Source: Mycobacterium sp. Aquia_213 (GTDB lineage Bacteria > Actinomycetota > Actinomycetes > Mycobacteriales > Mycobacteriaceae). From it: a stretch of 64,000 nt of DNA. Position numbers and translations under genes: made by a program. Below the pieces are notes generated by a model. It did no database searches and was not told where the DNA came from. It saw only the letters and a list, made by a program, of their open reading frames with translations. The stretch lies in assembly GCF_026625985.1 (NCBI RefSeq), contig NZ_CP113116.1, forward strand, positions 2,790,001 to 2,854,000, written 5' to 3'. Below are positions 50,425-60,059 of this stretch, piece after piece. Within the stretch, counting starts at the first letter, position 1, and each line of letters opens with the position of its first letter.

Positions 50425-51909
50425 CTATCGCAGCGTGGCGCTGCCGTCCCCGGCGACGGCGACCTTGGCGCCACCGATGTCTTCACGAACAGTTGCCTGC
50501 GCCGCGTCGGGGTCGGCGATGACCGCGAGCGCCCGGGACCCGTCGGGCGTGCGCACAGCAACGAAAGCCTTCTGGGGCTGTCCGTCACGATCGAACGGCG
50601 TCGTCCACGATTCGACCGTGCCGACACCTTCCCACTGCACCAACCCTTCCCGGGTCGGCTCCCGCTCCACCACGGATTGCAGGTTTTCCCAACGGAATTC
50701 GGCCGGTGGTTCGGTGCTGTAAACCCCGAAGCTGTGCTTGGTCAGATAGCCGCCGTTCGCGGTGATCAGGGCGCGTCGTCCGGGATTGGCCACCAGTAGT
50801 TCGGCCACGGTGGCAATCGAGTGCATCACGTAATTGCTCCACGGGCCGCCGGCGAACGTCAGCCCACCCGTGACGGTCAGCGGGCGGGCGGGGTCGTCGG
50901 TGCTCAATCCGAGCTCGGCCGCCGCCACCTGAACGGCGGACGGGAAGCACGAGTACAGGTCGACGTAGTCGACATCGTCGATCCCCACGCCGGCGAGCTC
51001 CAGCGCCCGCGCGCCGGCGATCCGGATGGCCGTGGAACGGTGCAGCTCGTCGCGCTCGGCGATCGAGGGCGTGTCGTAGGCGTCGGTGCCGGCGTGCGGA
51101 TAAATCCACTGTTCGGCGGGGATGTCCAGGCGTTCGGCCCGCTCGACCGACGTCAGGATCAACGCGGCACCCTGATCCACCATGTTGTTGGAGTTCATCA
51201 GCTTCGTATAGGGCCAGCTGATCATCCGGTTCTGCGGGCCGGGCCGCGAGATCTCGGCCGCGGTCGACGGCTTGTGGATCCAGGCGTGCGGATTGCCCAC
51301 CGCGACGGCGTTGAAGCGGGCCCACAACTCGCCGATGCGGTTGCCGTGGTCCTCGACCGACTCGCCGTTGGCGATACGCAGCGCCTGCTCGAACAGCGGG
51401 TAGACGTAGGCCGGCCGGTCCAGCTTGATCCTGATCTCCGCGTCGCCGGCCATCGGGACGTCCTCGCCGCTGACCTGTGCCATCGGCACGGAATCATCCT
51501 GAGCCGTCCACTCGAGCCGGCCCCCCTTGGCCTTCAATCCTCGCCTGGTGCGCCAGGTTTCGGCGCCGGTGAGCAGCACCACGCCGGCGCGGCCCTGCTG
51601 GATGTCCAGGCAGGCCTGGTTCAGCAGCGTCTGCGGCACGTTGCCGCCGACCGGGCTGTACAGCGTGGTGAACTCCCTCGCGCCGATCCGCTCGCCGACC
51701 AGCAGCCCGGCGTCGCGGTAGGTCGCCGACAGGACGTTCACCACCCGGATGGAGTCCACGGCCTCGAGGACCTGGGCAGCGGCGGCTTCCCGGGCCGCGG
51801 CGACCATCAGGTCGACGGGTTCGACCGAACGTGTTTCCGGGTTGATCTCGTCACGGTGGTTGACCTGGCCGTACCCGATCAGCACGGGTGTTTTGGGGTC
51901 GACAGGCAT
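50425..51909 (-). CDS. Thiolase-fold acetyl-CoA acetyltransferase-like protein (Rv1867 homologue)
   Basis: The 494-residue protein has a thiolase fold, with SVERAERLDIPAEQWIYPHAG, VDYVDLYSCFPSAVQVAAAELG and LTVTGGLTFAGGPWSNYVMHSIA. It belongs to the SCP-x/acetyl-CoA acetyltransferase-like group, but the usual active-site cysteine context is not obvious at the N-terminus; VDLYSCFP is a candidate. A C-terminal OB-like domain (FVAVRTPDGSRALAVIAD) follows. It probably works on sterol or acyl-CoA. It is followed by the Rv1868-like gene (110 bases) on the same strand. Confidence 0.82.
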   Translation of the reverse strand: MPVDPKTPVLIGYGQVNHRDEINPETRSVEPVDLMVAAAREAAAAQVLEAVDSIRVVNVLSATYRDAGLLVGERIGAREFTTLYSPVGGNVPQTLLNQACLDIQQGRAGVVLLTGAETWRTRRGLKAKGGRLEWTAQDDSVPMAQVSGEDVPMAGDAEIRIKLDRPAYVYPLFEQALRIANGESVEDHGNRIGELWARFNAVAVGNPHAWIHKPSTAAEISRPGPQNRMISWPYTKLMNSNNMVDQGAALILTSVERAERLDIPAEQWIYPHAGTDAYDTPSIAERDELHRSTAIRIAGARALELAGVGIDDVDYVDLYSCFPSAVQVAAAELGLSTDDPARPLTVTGGLTFAGGPWSNYVMHSIATVAELLVANPGRRALITANGGYLTKHSFGVYSTEPPAEFRWENLQSVVEREPTREGLVQWEGVGTVESWTTPFDRDGQPQKAFVAVRTPDGSRALAVIADPDAAQATVREDIGGAKVAVAGDGSATLR

Positions 51910-51956
51910 GGGACGAACTTATCTTGGCGACGGCGCGGGCCCGGCCGGCGGTGTGA

Positions 51957-54353
51957 CTACGCGCTGTCGGCGGCCGCGAAGAGCACCTGATCGGCGATGA
52001 GTCGGTCGATCTCCTCGGTGCTCATGCCAAGTAGTTTTCGACAGAGCTCGCGGGTGTCCTGACCCGGCAGCGGCGCGGGACGTTGTGGGGCCGGCGGGAT
52101 GTGGTGAAACGGCGCCGGCCCGGTCTCGGCCGGCAGCGGCCGTTCGACCAGCGGATGCACCATGTCGCTGAGTAGCTGACGCTCGATCAGCTGCGGGTCC
52201 TGCAGAACGTCCGGCGGGCGGTTCATCGGGCCGGCCGGAACGCCGGCCGCCTGCAGCGCCTCGGCGGCGTGTCTCGGGGTATGCGTGCTGGTCCAGGCGG
52301 AGAGCAGCCGAACCAACTCCGCGCGATGAGCCGTCCGCGACTCCCCGGTCGCGAAGCGCGGATCGTCAGCCAGTGCAGGCTGCTCGAAAAGTGCTGTGAG
52401 ACTGTGCCATTCGCTATCTGAGCGGATCGAGATGGCACACCATTCGTCATCGCCGGCGCACGGGTAGACCGCGTGCACGCTGGTGTCGTCGCAGACCTCG
52501 GCGACGCCGGCTCCCAAAGCGGCCTGGGTGACGTACAGGGTGTCCAGCTGATTGACGACGACCTCGGCCTGCGAGATGTGTACGTGGGCCGGCTCGCCGG
52601 TCCGATCGCGCCGGATCAGGGCGGCCAGCGCGGCGATTGCGGTGACCCGTCCCACGATGTGGTCGGGGAAGATCGTCGTCGCGTCGTAGAACGCATGCCG
52701 GGCGCCGGCGGCGCGGGCTTCTTCGGACGCTTCCTCCGATGTCCAGAGGCTGGTCACGCCGGTGGTGGCGCGGACCAGCGGGCCGTAGCCCATCCGCCTG
52801 CTCCATGGCCCCCGGTTTCCGAAGGCGCTGCTGCCCGCGAGCACGATGCGGGGGTTGATCTCGCGCAGCGTGTCGAACGAAAACCCAAGCGAGGTAAGGG
52901 TTCCCGGCTTGAAGTTGGCGAACACCGCGTCGGCCTCGGCGACCAGTCGGCGGAAGATCTGTTTGCCTTGCTCGCTACGCAGGTCGAGGCCCAGCGCCAG
53001 GTGATTGCGGTGCGTCCAGGCGAACGACTCGCTCATCACGGCGCCGACCCGCGATTGCCGCAACCCGTCGGGATAGTTGGCGCTTTCGACCTTGATCACC
53101 TCGGCGCCCAGGTCACCGTAGAGCCGGCTGAGTTCTCCGCCGGCCACGATCACGCCCAGATCGAGGATTCTCAAGTCTTTGAACGGATACTCGCCGGCCC
53201 GGCCAGACGGTGCTGCCGCCACCGGGTCGGCCAGCCAGTGCGGTTCGTCGGCTCCGACGGCCGGTGCCGGAGTCCGGAAGCCGGAGCGTTCATCGTCGAC
53301 CACGAAGTATCCGGTCGGCACGTCGGTGTGTACCCCGGGGACGAGCTCGGCATTCGTGATCGCGCCCACGGCCTGGAAGTGCTCGGAGGCCAGGATCCGC
53401 GACGGCGTCAGCACCGCGGAGATCGGGACGCCGTGCGCCTGGCCCTCGGCAACCAGCTCCTTCATCGTCTTGTCGGCGAACAGCGCGTCGACCAGCATGC
53501 TGATCTGCGGCCACGCCGCGAACCGCGCACCCAGCGTGTCGTAGCTGGGATCCTGAAATTCCTCCGGCTCCCCCAGCCAGCGGCGCAGGCCGCGCCACTG
53601 CCGCGGCGCCATGACGCAGAGCCGGACATAGCCGTCCCGGCACGGACAGATCGGGTAGGGGTCCTGGTTTTTCGGGCGCCCCCGCCACGCGCTGGTGCGC
53701 TGTCCGGCAGTGGCCTGACCATGCGCGCCGAACGCCGGGTCGAGCGCCATGACGACCGCGTCGAAGCGAGAGAAGTCGATGTAATCGCCTGTGCCGCAAC
53801 GCAGTCTGTCGTAATACGCGACGAGCGCGGCCCAGGCCGCCTGCACGGCGGCGGTGGCCGAGGCGATGCCGTCGGGCGGCAACACCGGGGTGCCGATGGT
53901 CGGTCCGGATCGCGACAGCGCACCGGACATCGCGAACAGCACCGGGTCGGTCGCGCGCCACGACGCGCGCGGACCGGTCGCGCCGAAGTCCGTGATCGAC
54001 AGCACGACCAGATGCGGATAGCGATCGGCCAACTCGGCGCCCGAAGTCCCGAACGCGACGGCCTGCGCCCCGGCATCGACGACGATGTCGGCACCCTCGA
54101 CGAGCTCGAAGAAGCCGCGGCGGTCGTCGTCGTCGCGCGAATCCAGCACCACGCCGCGCTTGTTGGCGTTGTGCACGGCGAACGGGATGCTGGCGCCGGC
54201 CAGCGTCGGCCGGTCGTCGCGAGCAGGGCTGCCGCCCGGGGGCTCCACCTTGACGACGTCGGCGCCCAGGTCGGCGAGCAGCCGGGTCACCGTGTCGGTG
54301 ACGCCACCCGACACGTCGACGACGCGCACCCCGGCGAGCAACCTGTCGGCCAT
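51957..54353 (-). CDS. Tandem class III (CaiB/BaiF) CoA-transferase (Rv1866 homologue)
   Basis: The 798-residue protein is a fusion of two CoA-transferase domains. The first begins LAGVRVVDVSGGVTDTVTRLLADLGADVVKVEPPGG and the second FKDLRILDLGVIVAGGELSRLYGDLGAEVIKVES, each with the ADVVKVE/AEVIKVE CoA-binding pattern. The intramolecular duplication is clear. It should transfer CoA between carboxylic acids, perhaps in steroid or fatty acid catabolism. The ATG at 54353 is preferred over ATG 54389 because family members start with the first strand. Same strand as the thiolase gene, 47 bases apart. Confidence 0.88.
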   Translation of the reverse strand: MADRLLAGVRVVDVSGGVTDTVTRLLADLGADVVKVEPPGGSPARDDRPTLAGASIPFAVHNANKRGVVLDSRDDDDRRGFFELVEGADIVVDAGAQAVAFGTSGAELADRYPHLVVLSITDFGATGPRASWRATDPVLFAMSGALSRSGPTIGTPVLPPDGIASATAAVQAAWAALVAYYDRLRCGTGDYIDFSRFDAVVMALDPAFGAHGQATAGQRTSAWRGRPKNQDPYPICPCRDGYVRLCVMAPRQWRGLRRWLGEPEEFQDPSYDTLGARFAAWPQISMLVDALFADKTMKELVAEGQAHGVPISAVLTPSRILASEHFQAVGAITNAELVPGVHTDVPTGYFVVDDERSGFRTPAPAVGADEPHWLADPVAAAPSGRAGEYPFKDLRILDLGVIVAGGELSRLYGDLGAEVIKVESANYPDGLRQSRVGAVMSESFAWTHRNHLALGLDLRSEQGKQIFRRLVAEADAVFANFKPGTLTSLGFSFDTLREINPRIVLAGSSAFGNRGPWSRRMGYGPLVRATTGVTSLWTSEEASEEARAAGARHAFYDATTIFPDHIVGRVTAIAALAALIRRDRTGEPAHVHISQAEVVVNQLDTLYVTQAALGAGVAEVCDDTSVHAVYPCAGDDEWCAISIRSDSEWHSLTALFEQPALADDPRFATGESRTAHRAELVRLLSAWTSTHTPRHAAEALQAAGVPAGPMNRPPDVLQDPQLIERQLLSDMVHPLVERPLPAETGPAPFHHIPPAPQRPAPLPGQDTRELCRKLLGMSTEEIDRLIADQVLFAAADSA

Positions 54354-54477
54354 TCGCCCACCGTACCGGCCCGCCGCGGCCAAATGCACAGCCGCTCAAC
54401 CTGGTTCGGATGAGCAGCGCCGACCGGCTACGCTGCGTAGTTTGTCGTCCGACACGCCGGAATGGAGAGATAGGGTC

Positions 54478-55395
54478 CTGAGCGCGCACTTGAGTTATGT
54501 CGAAGCCCTTTTGGTCGGCGCCGCGCAGGGCGTGACCGAACTATTTCCGGTCTCCAGCCTCGGCCACTCGATCTTGGTGCCGGCGCTGGTCGGCGGCCAC
54601 TGGGCGCGCGACTTGGACGTCTCCGCACCCCAATCGCCGTACCTGGCGTTCATCGTCGGCCTGCACGTGGCCACCGCCGCCGCACTGCTGGTGTTCTTCT
54701 GGCGGGACTGGCTGCGGGTGCTGTCCGGATTCGTGTCCTCGGCGCGGCATCGACGAATCCAGACTCCCGACGAGCGGTTGGCCTGGCTGATCGTGGGCGC
54801 CACCATCCCGGTGGGCCTGGCGGGCCTGTTCCTGGAAAAGCTGTTTCGCACCACGCTGGGCAAACCGATTCCCGCGGCGGCCTTCCTGCTGCTCAACGGA
54901 ATTGCCCTCTACGCGGGCGAGGTGCTGCGCCGCCGCGCGGTGGCGGCCCCGGCAGACCAGGATGTCGCCGACGACCGATCCGCGCATACCGGCGAAGCCG
55001 TCGACAACCGGCTCGCCGAGGTGCCGCTGGGTCGTGGCGTGTTGATCGGCAGCGCTCAGATCCTGGCGTTGCTTCCCGGTATCAGTCGATCCGGCATCAC
55101 GATTGTGGCGGGTCTGTGGCGCGGCCTATCCCACGAAGACGCTGCCCGCTTCTCCTTTCTGCTGGCCACGCCGATCATCCTGGCTGCCGGGGTGTACAAG
55201 ATCCCCGAGCTGTTCGGGCCGATGGGCGCCGGGATCGGTGGCCAGGTTTTGGCGGGCAGCCTCGCCTCGTTCGTCTGCGCCTACCTCGCCGTGCGCTACC
55301 TCACCCGGTACTTCGAAACCCGCACCCTGATCCCGTTCGCCATCTACTGCGCGCTGTTCGGGGCGGGGAGCCTGGCCTGGTTGACGTTGCGCTAG
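54478..55395 (+). CDS. Undecaprenyl-diphosphatase-like protein (UppP family)
   Basis: The protein of about 305 residues is a multi-spanning membrane enzyme with UppP motifs: GVTELFPVSSLGHSILVPAL (E and the PxSSxxH) and LLPGISRSGITIVAGL (PGxSRSG). It would recycle undecaprenyl pyrophosphate for wall synthesis. It differs strongly from the M. tuberculosis UppP I recall and looks like a second paralogue. No ATG/GTG fits; the frame has CTG at 54478 (L-S-A-H-L-S-Y-V) with GGAG 10 bases upstream, or TTG at 54490. I list 54478 with low certainty about the start. Confidence 0.8.
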   Translation: MSAHLSYVEALLVGAAQGVTELFPVSSLGHSILVPALVGGHWARDLDVSAPQSPYLAFIVGLHVATAAALLVFFWRDWLRVLSGFVSSARHRRIQTPDERLAWLIVGATIPVGLAGLFLEKLFRTTLGKPIPAAAFLLLNGIALYAGEVLRRRAVAAPADQDVADDRSAHTGEAVDNRLAEVPLGRGVLIGSAQILALLPGISRSGITIVAGLWRGLSHEDAARFSFLLATPIILAAGVYKIPELFGPMGAGIGGQVLAGSLASFVCAYLAVRYLTRYFETRTLIPFAIYCALFGAGSLAWLTLR

Positions 55396-55898
55396 AGCGT
55401 GCATTGATAGCGCACTTCGCCCACGGGCACGTCGCCGTAGGTCGAGGTGCGTTGCGATCCATCGCAGCGCCAGCCGTCGCGCTCGTAGAACCGTCGAGCG
55501 CGGGCATTGCCGTCCAGCACCCACAGGGCAGCCGACGTGACGCCCACACCGCGCAGCTGCGTTCGGGCGGCGGTCATCAGCAAGCGGCCGACGCCGGTGT
55601 GCAGGTATGCCGGATCGACGTAGATCTCCATCAGCTCACCGAAATTCGTCAGGTCGTCGTCGCGGCACAGGTCGGTGGTGACCAGGCCGCACACGGTCGA
55701 ACCGTCCACCGCGACCTGGGTGGACGGTTGCTGAAACCCCATGCGGCCGAACGTGTATCGCTCAGCCCAGGCGTCCGGATCGAGGCTGTCGAGATATTCC
55801 TGGGCGAGCAGTCCTTGGAAGGCCCACTGCCACGACCGGACATGGACTCGGGCCGCGTCATGCGCGTCGGCCGGGACGGCTCGTCGCACGCTGGTCAT
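55392..55898 (-). CDS. GNAT-family acetyltransferase
   Basis: The 168-residue protein has the GNAT fold: SVRRAVPADAHDAARVHVRSWQWAF, then YVDPAYLHTGVGRLLMTAARTQLRGVG with the acetyl-CoA loop, and ALWVLDGNARARRFYERDGWR. It acetylates an unknown amine. The ATG at 55898 is preferred over longer open frames. It overlaps the UppP-like gene stop by four bases (convergent). Confidence 0.87.
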   Translation of the reverse strand: MTSVRRAVPADAHDAARVHVRSWQWAFQGLLAQEYLDSLDPDAWAERYTFGRMGFQQPSTQVAVDGSTVCGLVTTDLCRDDDLTNFGELMEIYVDPAYLHTGVGRLLMTAARTQLRGVGVTSAALWVLDGNARARRFYERDGWRCDGSQRTSTYGDVPVGEVRYQCTL

Positions 55899-55968
55899 CG
55901 TTGCAGTATCGACGCCTGACATCGGCCGTGTCATTGCGTCGCCCGACGCCGAGTGCTGTGCTGGGGAG

Positions 55969-56817
55969 ATGGCAGACACGGCATCCATTGGTCTCAAAGT
56001 CCAGGGCAAGGTCATCGTGATCACCGGCGGCGCACGGGGAATCGGGCTGGCCACCGCGACCGCGCTGCACAACCTGGGTGCCAAGGTCGCGATCGGCGAC
56101 ATCGACGAGGTCAGGGTCAAGGAGTCGGGCGCCGCGCTCGGCCTCGACGTGTACGGCAAGCTCGATGTCACCGACCCGCACTCGTTTTCGGAATTTCTCG
56201 ACGAGGTCGAACGCCAACTCGGCCCGATCGACGTGCTGGTCAACAATGCCGGCATCATGCCGATCGGCCGCATCATCGACGAGCCGGACGCCGTCACCCG
56301 GCGCATTCTGGACATCAACGTCTACGGCGTGATGCTGGGCAGCAAGCTGGCGGTGCAGCGCATGGTCCCCCGCGGCCAGGGCCACGTCATCAACGTCGCG
56401 TCGCTAGCCGGCGAGATCTACTCCGTCGGTCTGGCGACCTACGGCGCCAGCAAGCACGCCGTGATCGGCTTCACCGATGCCGCCCGGCTGGAGTACCGGC
56501 CCGCCGGCGTCAAGTTTTCGATGGTGTTGCCGACGTTCGTGAACACCGAACTGGTCGCGGGCACCGCGGGCATGAAGGGATTCCGGAACGCCGAGCCGTC
56601 CGACATCGCCGACGCGATCGTCGGGCTGGTCGCCCACCCCAAGCCGCGGGTGCGGGTCACCAAGGCGGCCGGTGCGCTGATCGCGTCGCAGAAGTTCCTG
56701 CCGCGGGTGGTCTCCGAGGGGCTGAACCGCGTCATGGGTGGTGAGCACGTCTTCACCGACGACATCGACGTCGACAAGCGCCAGGCCTACGAGTCCCGTG
56801 CTCGCGGCGAGGAGTGA
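55969..56817 (+). CDS. Short-chain dehydrogenase (Rv1865c homologue)
   Basis: The 282-residue SDR has KVIVITGGARGIGLATATAL, VLVNNAGIMPIG, VINVASLAGEIYS and YGASKHAVIGFTDA (Tyr-x-x-x-Lys). A C-terminal extension includes KFLPRVVSEGLNRVMG. It is divergent from the GNAT gene. The ATG at 55969 has GGGGAG upstream. Substrate unknown. Confidence 0.9.
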   Translation: MADTASIGLKVQGKVIVITGGARGIGLATATALHNLGAKVAIGDIDEVRVKESGAALGLDVYGKLDVTDPHSFSEFLDEVERQLGPIDVLVNNAGIMPIGRIIDEPDAVTRRILDINVYGVMLGSKLAVQRMVPRGQGHVINVASLAGEIYSVGLATYGASKHAVIGFTDAARLEYRPAGVKFSMVLPTFVNTELVAGTAGMKGFRNAEPSDIADAIVGLVAHPKPRVRVTKAAGALIASQKFLPRVVSEGLNRVMGGEHVFTDDIDVDKRQAYESRARGEE

Positions 56818-56863
56818 CTTTCGCTCCTAGCGGCCGTCATCGGCGGCGCGGAGAATCGGGCAG

Positions 56864-59242
56864 GTGAGCTTGCAAACCCAGACAACCGCACCCGAAGCAC
56901 TCTCCGACGACGAACTCATCCTGATCGACAAGTATTGGCGTGCCGCCAACTACCTGTCGGTCGGGCAGATCTATCTGCTGGACAACCCCCTGCTCACCGA
57001 GCCGCTGGCGGCTGAACACGTCAAACCCCGGCTGCTCGGGCACTGGGGCACCACCCCCGGGCTCAACCTCGTCTACGCGCACCTGAACCGGATCATCCGC
57101 AACCGCGACGCCAGCGTCATCTACGTCACCGGACCGGGTCACGGCGGTCCGGGCCTGGTGGCCAACGCCTACCTCGAGGGCACCTACACCGAGGTGTACA
57201 GCGGCATCCGCGAGGACGCCGAGGGCCTGCGCCGGCTGTTCCGGCAGTTCTCCTTCCCCGGTGGTATTCCCAGCCATGTCGCCGCGCAGACCCCGGGGTC
57301 GATCCACGAAGGCGGCGAACTCGGCTACGCGCTGGTGCATGCGTTCGGCGCCGCGTTCGACAACCCCGATCTGGTGGTCGCGTGCGTGATCGGTGACGGC
57401 GAGGCCGAGACCGGACCGCTGGCGGCCGGCTGGCATTCGAACAAGTTCCTCAATCCGGCCGTCGACGGGGCCGTACTGCCGATCCTGCACCTCAATGGCT
57501 ACAAGATCGCCAATCCGACTGTGCTGGCCCGCATCCCGCACACCGAACTCGAATCACTGTTGCGCGGTTACGGCTACCGGCCGATCACGGTGGCCGGCGA
57601 CGACCCGGCCACCGTGCACCGCGAGCTGGCCGCCGCGCTCGATGACGCGTTCGACGACATCGTGGCGATTCGGCGGGCCGCGCGCAGTGGCGAGACGACC
57701 GAGCGGCCGGTGTGGCCGATGATCGTGCTGCGCACCCCGAAAGGCTGGACCGGGCCCAAGGTGGTCGACGGCAAACACGTCGAGGGCACCTGGCGCGCAC
57801 ACCAGGTGCCACTGGCCGAGACCCACGACAACCCCGCTCACCGCGCGCAGCTGGAAGAGTGGCTGCGCAGTTATGCGCCCGACGAGCTGTTCGACTCCCG
57901 CGGCGCGCTGCGCCCGGAACTGCGCGAGCTGTCGCCTACGGGCCAGCGGCGGATGAGCGCGAACCCGCATGCCAACGGCGGGCTGTTGCTGCGCGAGCTG
58001 GATCTGCCGGACTTTCGCGACTACGCAGTGCAGGTCCCCGAGCCGGCGACGACGACCCACGAGGCCACCCGCGTGCTGGGGACGTTCCTGCGCGATGTCA
58101 TCACCGGAAACCTGGACCGCTTCCGGCTGATGGGGCCCGACGAAACGGCGTCCAATCGGCTCTCCGCAGTGTTCGAGGCGACGGGCAAGGTCTGGCTGTC
58201 CGAGACCGAGCCCGACGACGACCACCTGGCGCCCGACGGCCGGGTGATGGAGGTGCTGTCCGAGCACCTGTGCCAGGGCTGGTTGGAGGGCTATCTGCTG
58301 ACCGGCCGGCACGGGCTGTTCAACTGCTACGAGGCGTTCGTGCACATCGTCGACTCGATGATGAACCAGCACGCGAAATGGCTGTCCACCAGCCGCGAAC
58401 TGCCCTGGCGAAGGCCGATCGCGTCGCTGAACTACTTGTTGAGCTCGCACGTGTGGCGGCAGGACCACAACGGCGCCTCGCATCAGGACCCCGGGTTCAT
58501 CGACCTGGTCGCCAACAAACGTGCTGAGGTCGTGCGGGTGTACCTGCCGCCGGACGGCAACACGCTGCTCTCGGTGGCCGACCACTGCCTGCGCAGCCGC
58601 GACTACATCAACGTCATCGTCGCCGGCAAGCAACCCGCCCTGGCCTACCTCGACATGGACGACGCGATCGCGCACTGCACCCGCGGGCTGGGGATCTGGG
58701 AGTGGGCGAGCACCGCGACCGGGGAGCCCGACGTGGTGCTGGCGTGCGCCGGGGACGTCCCCACTCTGGAGACGTTGGCCGCCGCCGACATCCTGCGCCG
58801 CGAACTGCCCGACCTGGCGGTGCGGGTGGTCAACGTCGTCGACCTGATGCGCCTGCAGCCGGACTCCGAGCATCCACATGGGTTGCCGGACAAGGAATTC
58901 GACGCGCTGTTCACCCGCGACAAGCCGGTCATCTTCGCCTATCACGGCTATCCGTGGCTGATCCACCGGCTCGCCTATCGCCGCGCCAATCACGCGCAGT
59001 TCCACGTGCGCGGATTCAAGGAGCGGGGCACCACGACGACGCCGTTCGACATGGTGATGCTCAACGACCTCGACCGCTTCCATTTGGTCATGGACGTCAT
59101 CGACCGGGTGGACGGCCTGGCCGGCCGGGCCGCGCTGCTTCGGCAGCGAATGGCCGATGCGCGGCTGGACGCCCGGCGCTACACGCGCGAGCACGGCGAG
59201 GACGACCCGCAGATCGCGCAGTGGAAGTGGGAATCGATGTGA
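56864..59242 (+). CDS. xfp: Xylulose-5-phosphate/fructose-6-phosphate phosphoketolase
   Basis: The 792-residue thiamine-diphosphate enzyme has GHWGTTPGLNLVYAHLNRII, GPGHGGPGLVANAYLEGTY, the TPP/Mg motif GDGEAETGPLAAGWHSNKFLN, and the C-terminal REL-type region. Length and order match XFP. It cleaves xylulose-5-P or fructose-6-P to acetyl phosphate. The GTG at 56864 follows the SDR gene by 46 bases. I recall it in several non-tuberculous mycobacteria but not in M. tuberculosis. Confidence 0.94.
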   Translation: MSLQTQTTAPEALSDDELILIDKYWRAANYLSVGQIYLLDNPLLTEPLAAEHVKPRLLGHWGTTPGLNLVYAHLNRIIRNRDASVIYVTGPGHGGPGLVANAYLEGTYTEVYSGIREDAEGLRRLFRQFSFPGGIPSHVAAQTPGSIHEGGELGYALVHAFGAAFDNPDLVVACVIGDGEAETGPLAAGWHSNKFLNPAVDGAVLPILHLNGYKIANPTVLARIPHTELESLLRGYGYRPITVAGDDPATVHRELAAALDDAFDDIVAIRRAARSGETTERPVWPMIVLRTPKGWTGPKVVDGKHVEGTWRAHQVPLAETHDNPAHRAQLEEWLRSYAPDELFDSRGALRPELRELSPTGQRRMSANPHANGGLLLRELDLPDFRDYAVQVPEPATTTHEATRVLGTFLRDVITGNLDRFRLMGPDETASNRLSAVFEATGKVWLSETEPDDDHLAPDGRVMEVLSEHLCQGWLEGYLLTGRHGLFNCYEAFVHIVDSMMNQHAKWLSTSRELPWRRPIASLNYLLSSHVWRQDHNGASHQDPGFIDLVANKRAEVVRVYLPPDGNTLLSVADHCLRSRDYINVIVAGKQPALAYLDMDDAIAHCTRGLGIWEWASTATGEPDVVLACAGDVPTLETLAAADILRRELPDLAVRVVNVVDLMRLQPDSEHPHGLPDKEFDALFTRDKPVIFAYHGYPWLIHRLAYRRANHAQFHVRGFKERGTTTTPFDMVMLNDLDRFHLVMDVIDRVDGLAGRAALLRQRMADARLDARRYTREHGEDDPQIAQWKWESM

Positions 59243-59279
59243 CCTGGGCGGCAACGACGTGCAGGTAAACTCGGCCGGG

Positions 59280-60053
59280 ATGTCTGAGCACGCCGCAACG
59301 GCCTTCGATGCCGTTGACCTTCACCCGATGGTGTCGCAACTGTCGGCGCTGCACCGGCTGCGGCTGTACTTCGATATCGGCGTCGTCGTCGCGGTGCTGG
59401 TCCTGACGAACCTGATCGCGCACTTCACCACGCCGTGGGCCAGCGTCGCGACCGTGCCGGTGGCCGCCGTGGGACTGGTGCTGTTGATGCGCTCCTCGGG
59501 TCTGGACTGGGCCGACCTGGGCCTGGGCCGCGAACACTGGCGCTCCGGCATGGGTTACGCGCTCGCCGCCGTCGCCGTGGTGGCGTCGGTGATCGCCGTC
59601 GGTGTACTGCTGCCCATGACACGGCCGATGTTCCTGAACAACCACTACGCGACGGTCTCCGGTGCGCTGATCGCCTCGATGGTCATCATTCCGCTGCAAA
59701 CCGTGATCCCCGAGGAGCTGGCCTTCCGCGGCGCGTTGCACGGCGCGCTGCATCGGGCCTGGGGGTTTCGCGGGGTCGCGCTTGTCGGCTCGTTGTTGTT
59801 CGGGCTCTGGCACGTCGCCACCTCGCTGGGGCTGACCAGTCACAACGTCGGCTTCACGCGGCTGTTCGGCGGCGGCTTCGTCGGGATGGCGGCCGGGGTG
59901 ACCCTGGCGGTGCTGGCGACGGGCAGCGCGGGCTTCGTCTTCAGCTGGTTGCGCCGGCGCAGTGGCAGCCTGATCGCGCCGATCGCGCTGCACTGGTCAC
60001 TGAACGGGCTGGGCGCGCTGGCCGCGGCCCTGGTCTGGCATCTGTCGGCCTGA
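59280..60053 (+). CDS. CPBP-family intramembrane metalloprotease (Rv1863c homologue)
   Basis: The 257-residue membrane protein has about seven transmembrane segments and CPBP motifs: EELAFRG (glutamates and arginine), LWHV, and ALHWSLNG with the last histidine. Such proteins are likely intramembrane proteases. The ATG at 59280 comes 37 bases after xfp. It is convergent with adhA, six bases apart. Confidence 0.88.
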   Translation: MSEHAATAFDAVDLHPMVSQLSALHRLRLYFDIGVVVAVLVLTNLIAHFTTPWASVATVPVAAVGLVLLMRSSGLDWADLGLGREHWRSGMGYALAAVAVVASVIAVGVLLPMTRPMFLNNHYATVSGALIASMVIIPLQTVIPEELAFRGALHGALHRAWGFRGVALVGSLLFGLWHVATSLGLTSHNVGFTRLFGGGFVGMAAGVTLAVLATGSAGFVFSWLRRRSGSLIAPIALHWSLNGLGALAAALVWHLSA

Positions 60054-60059
60054 GCCGCG

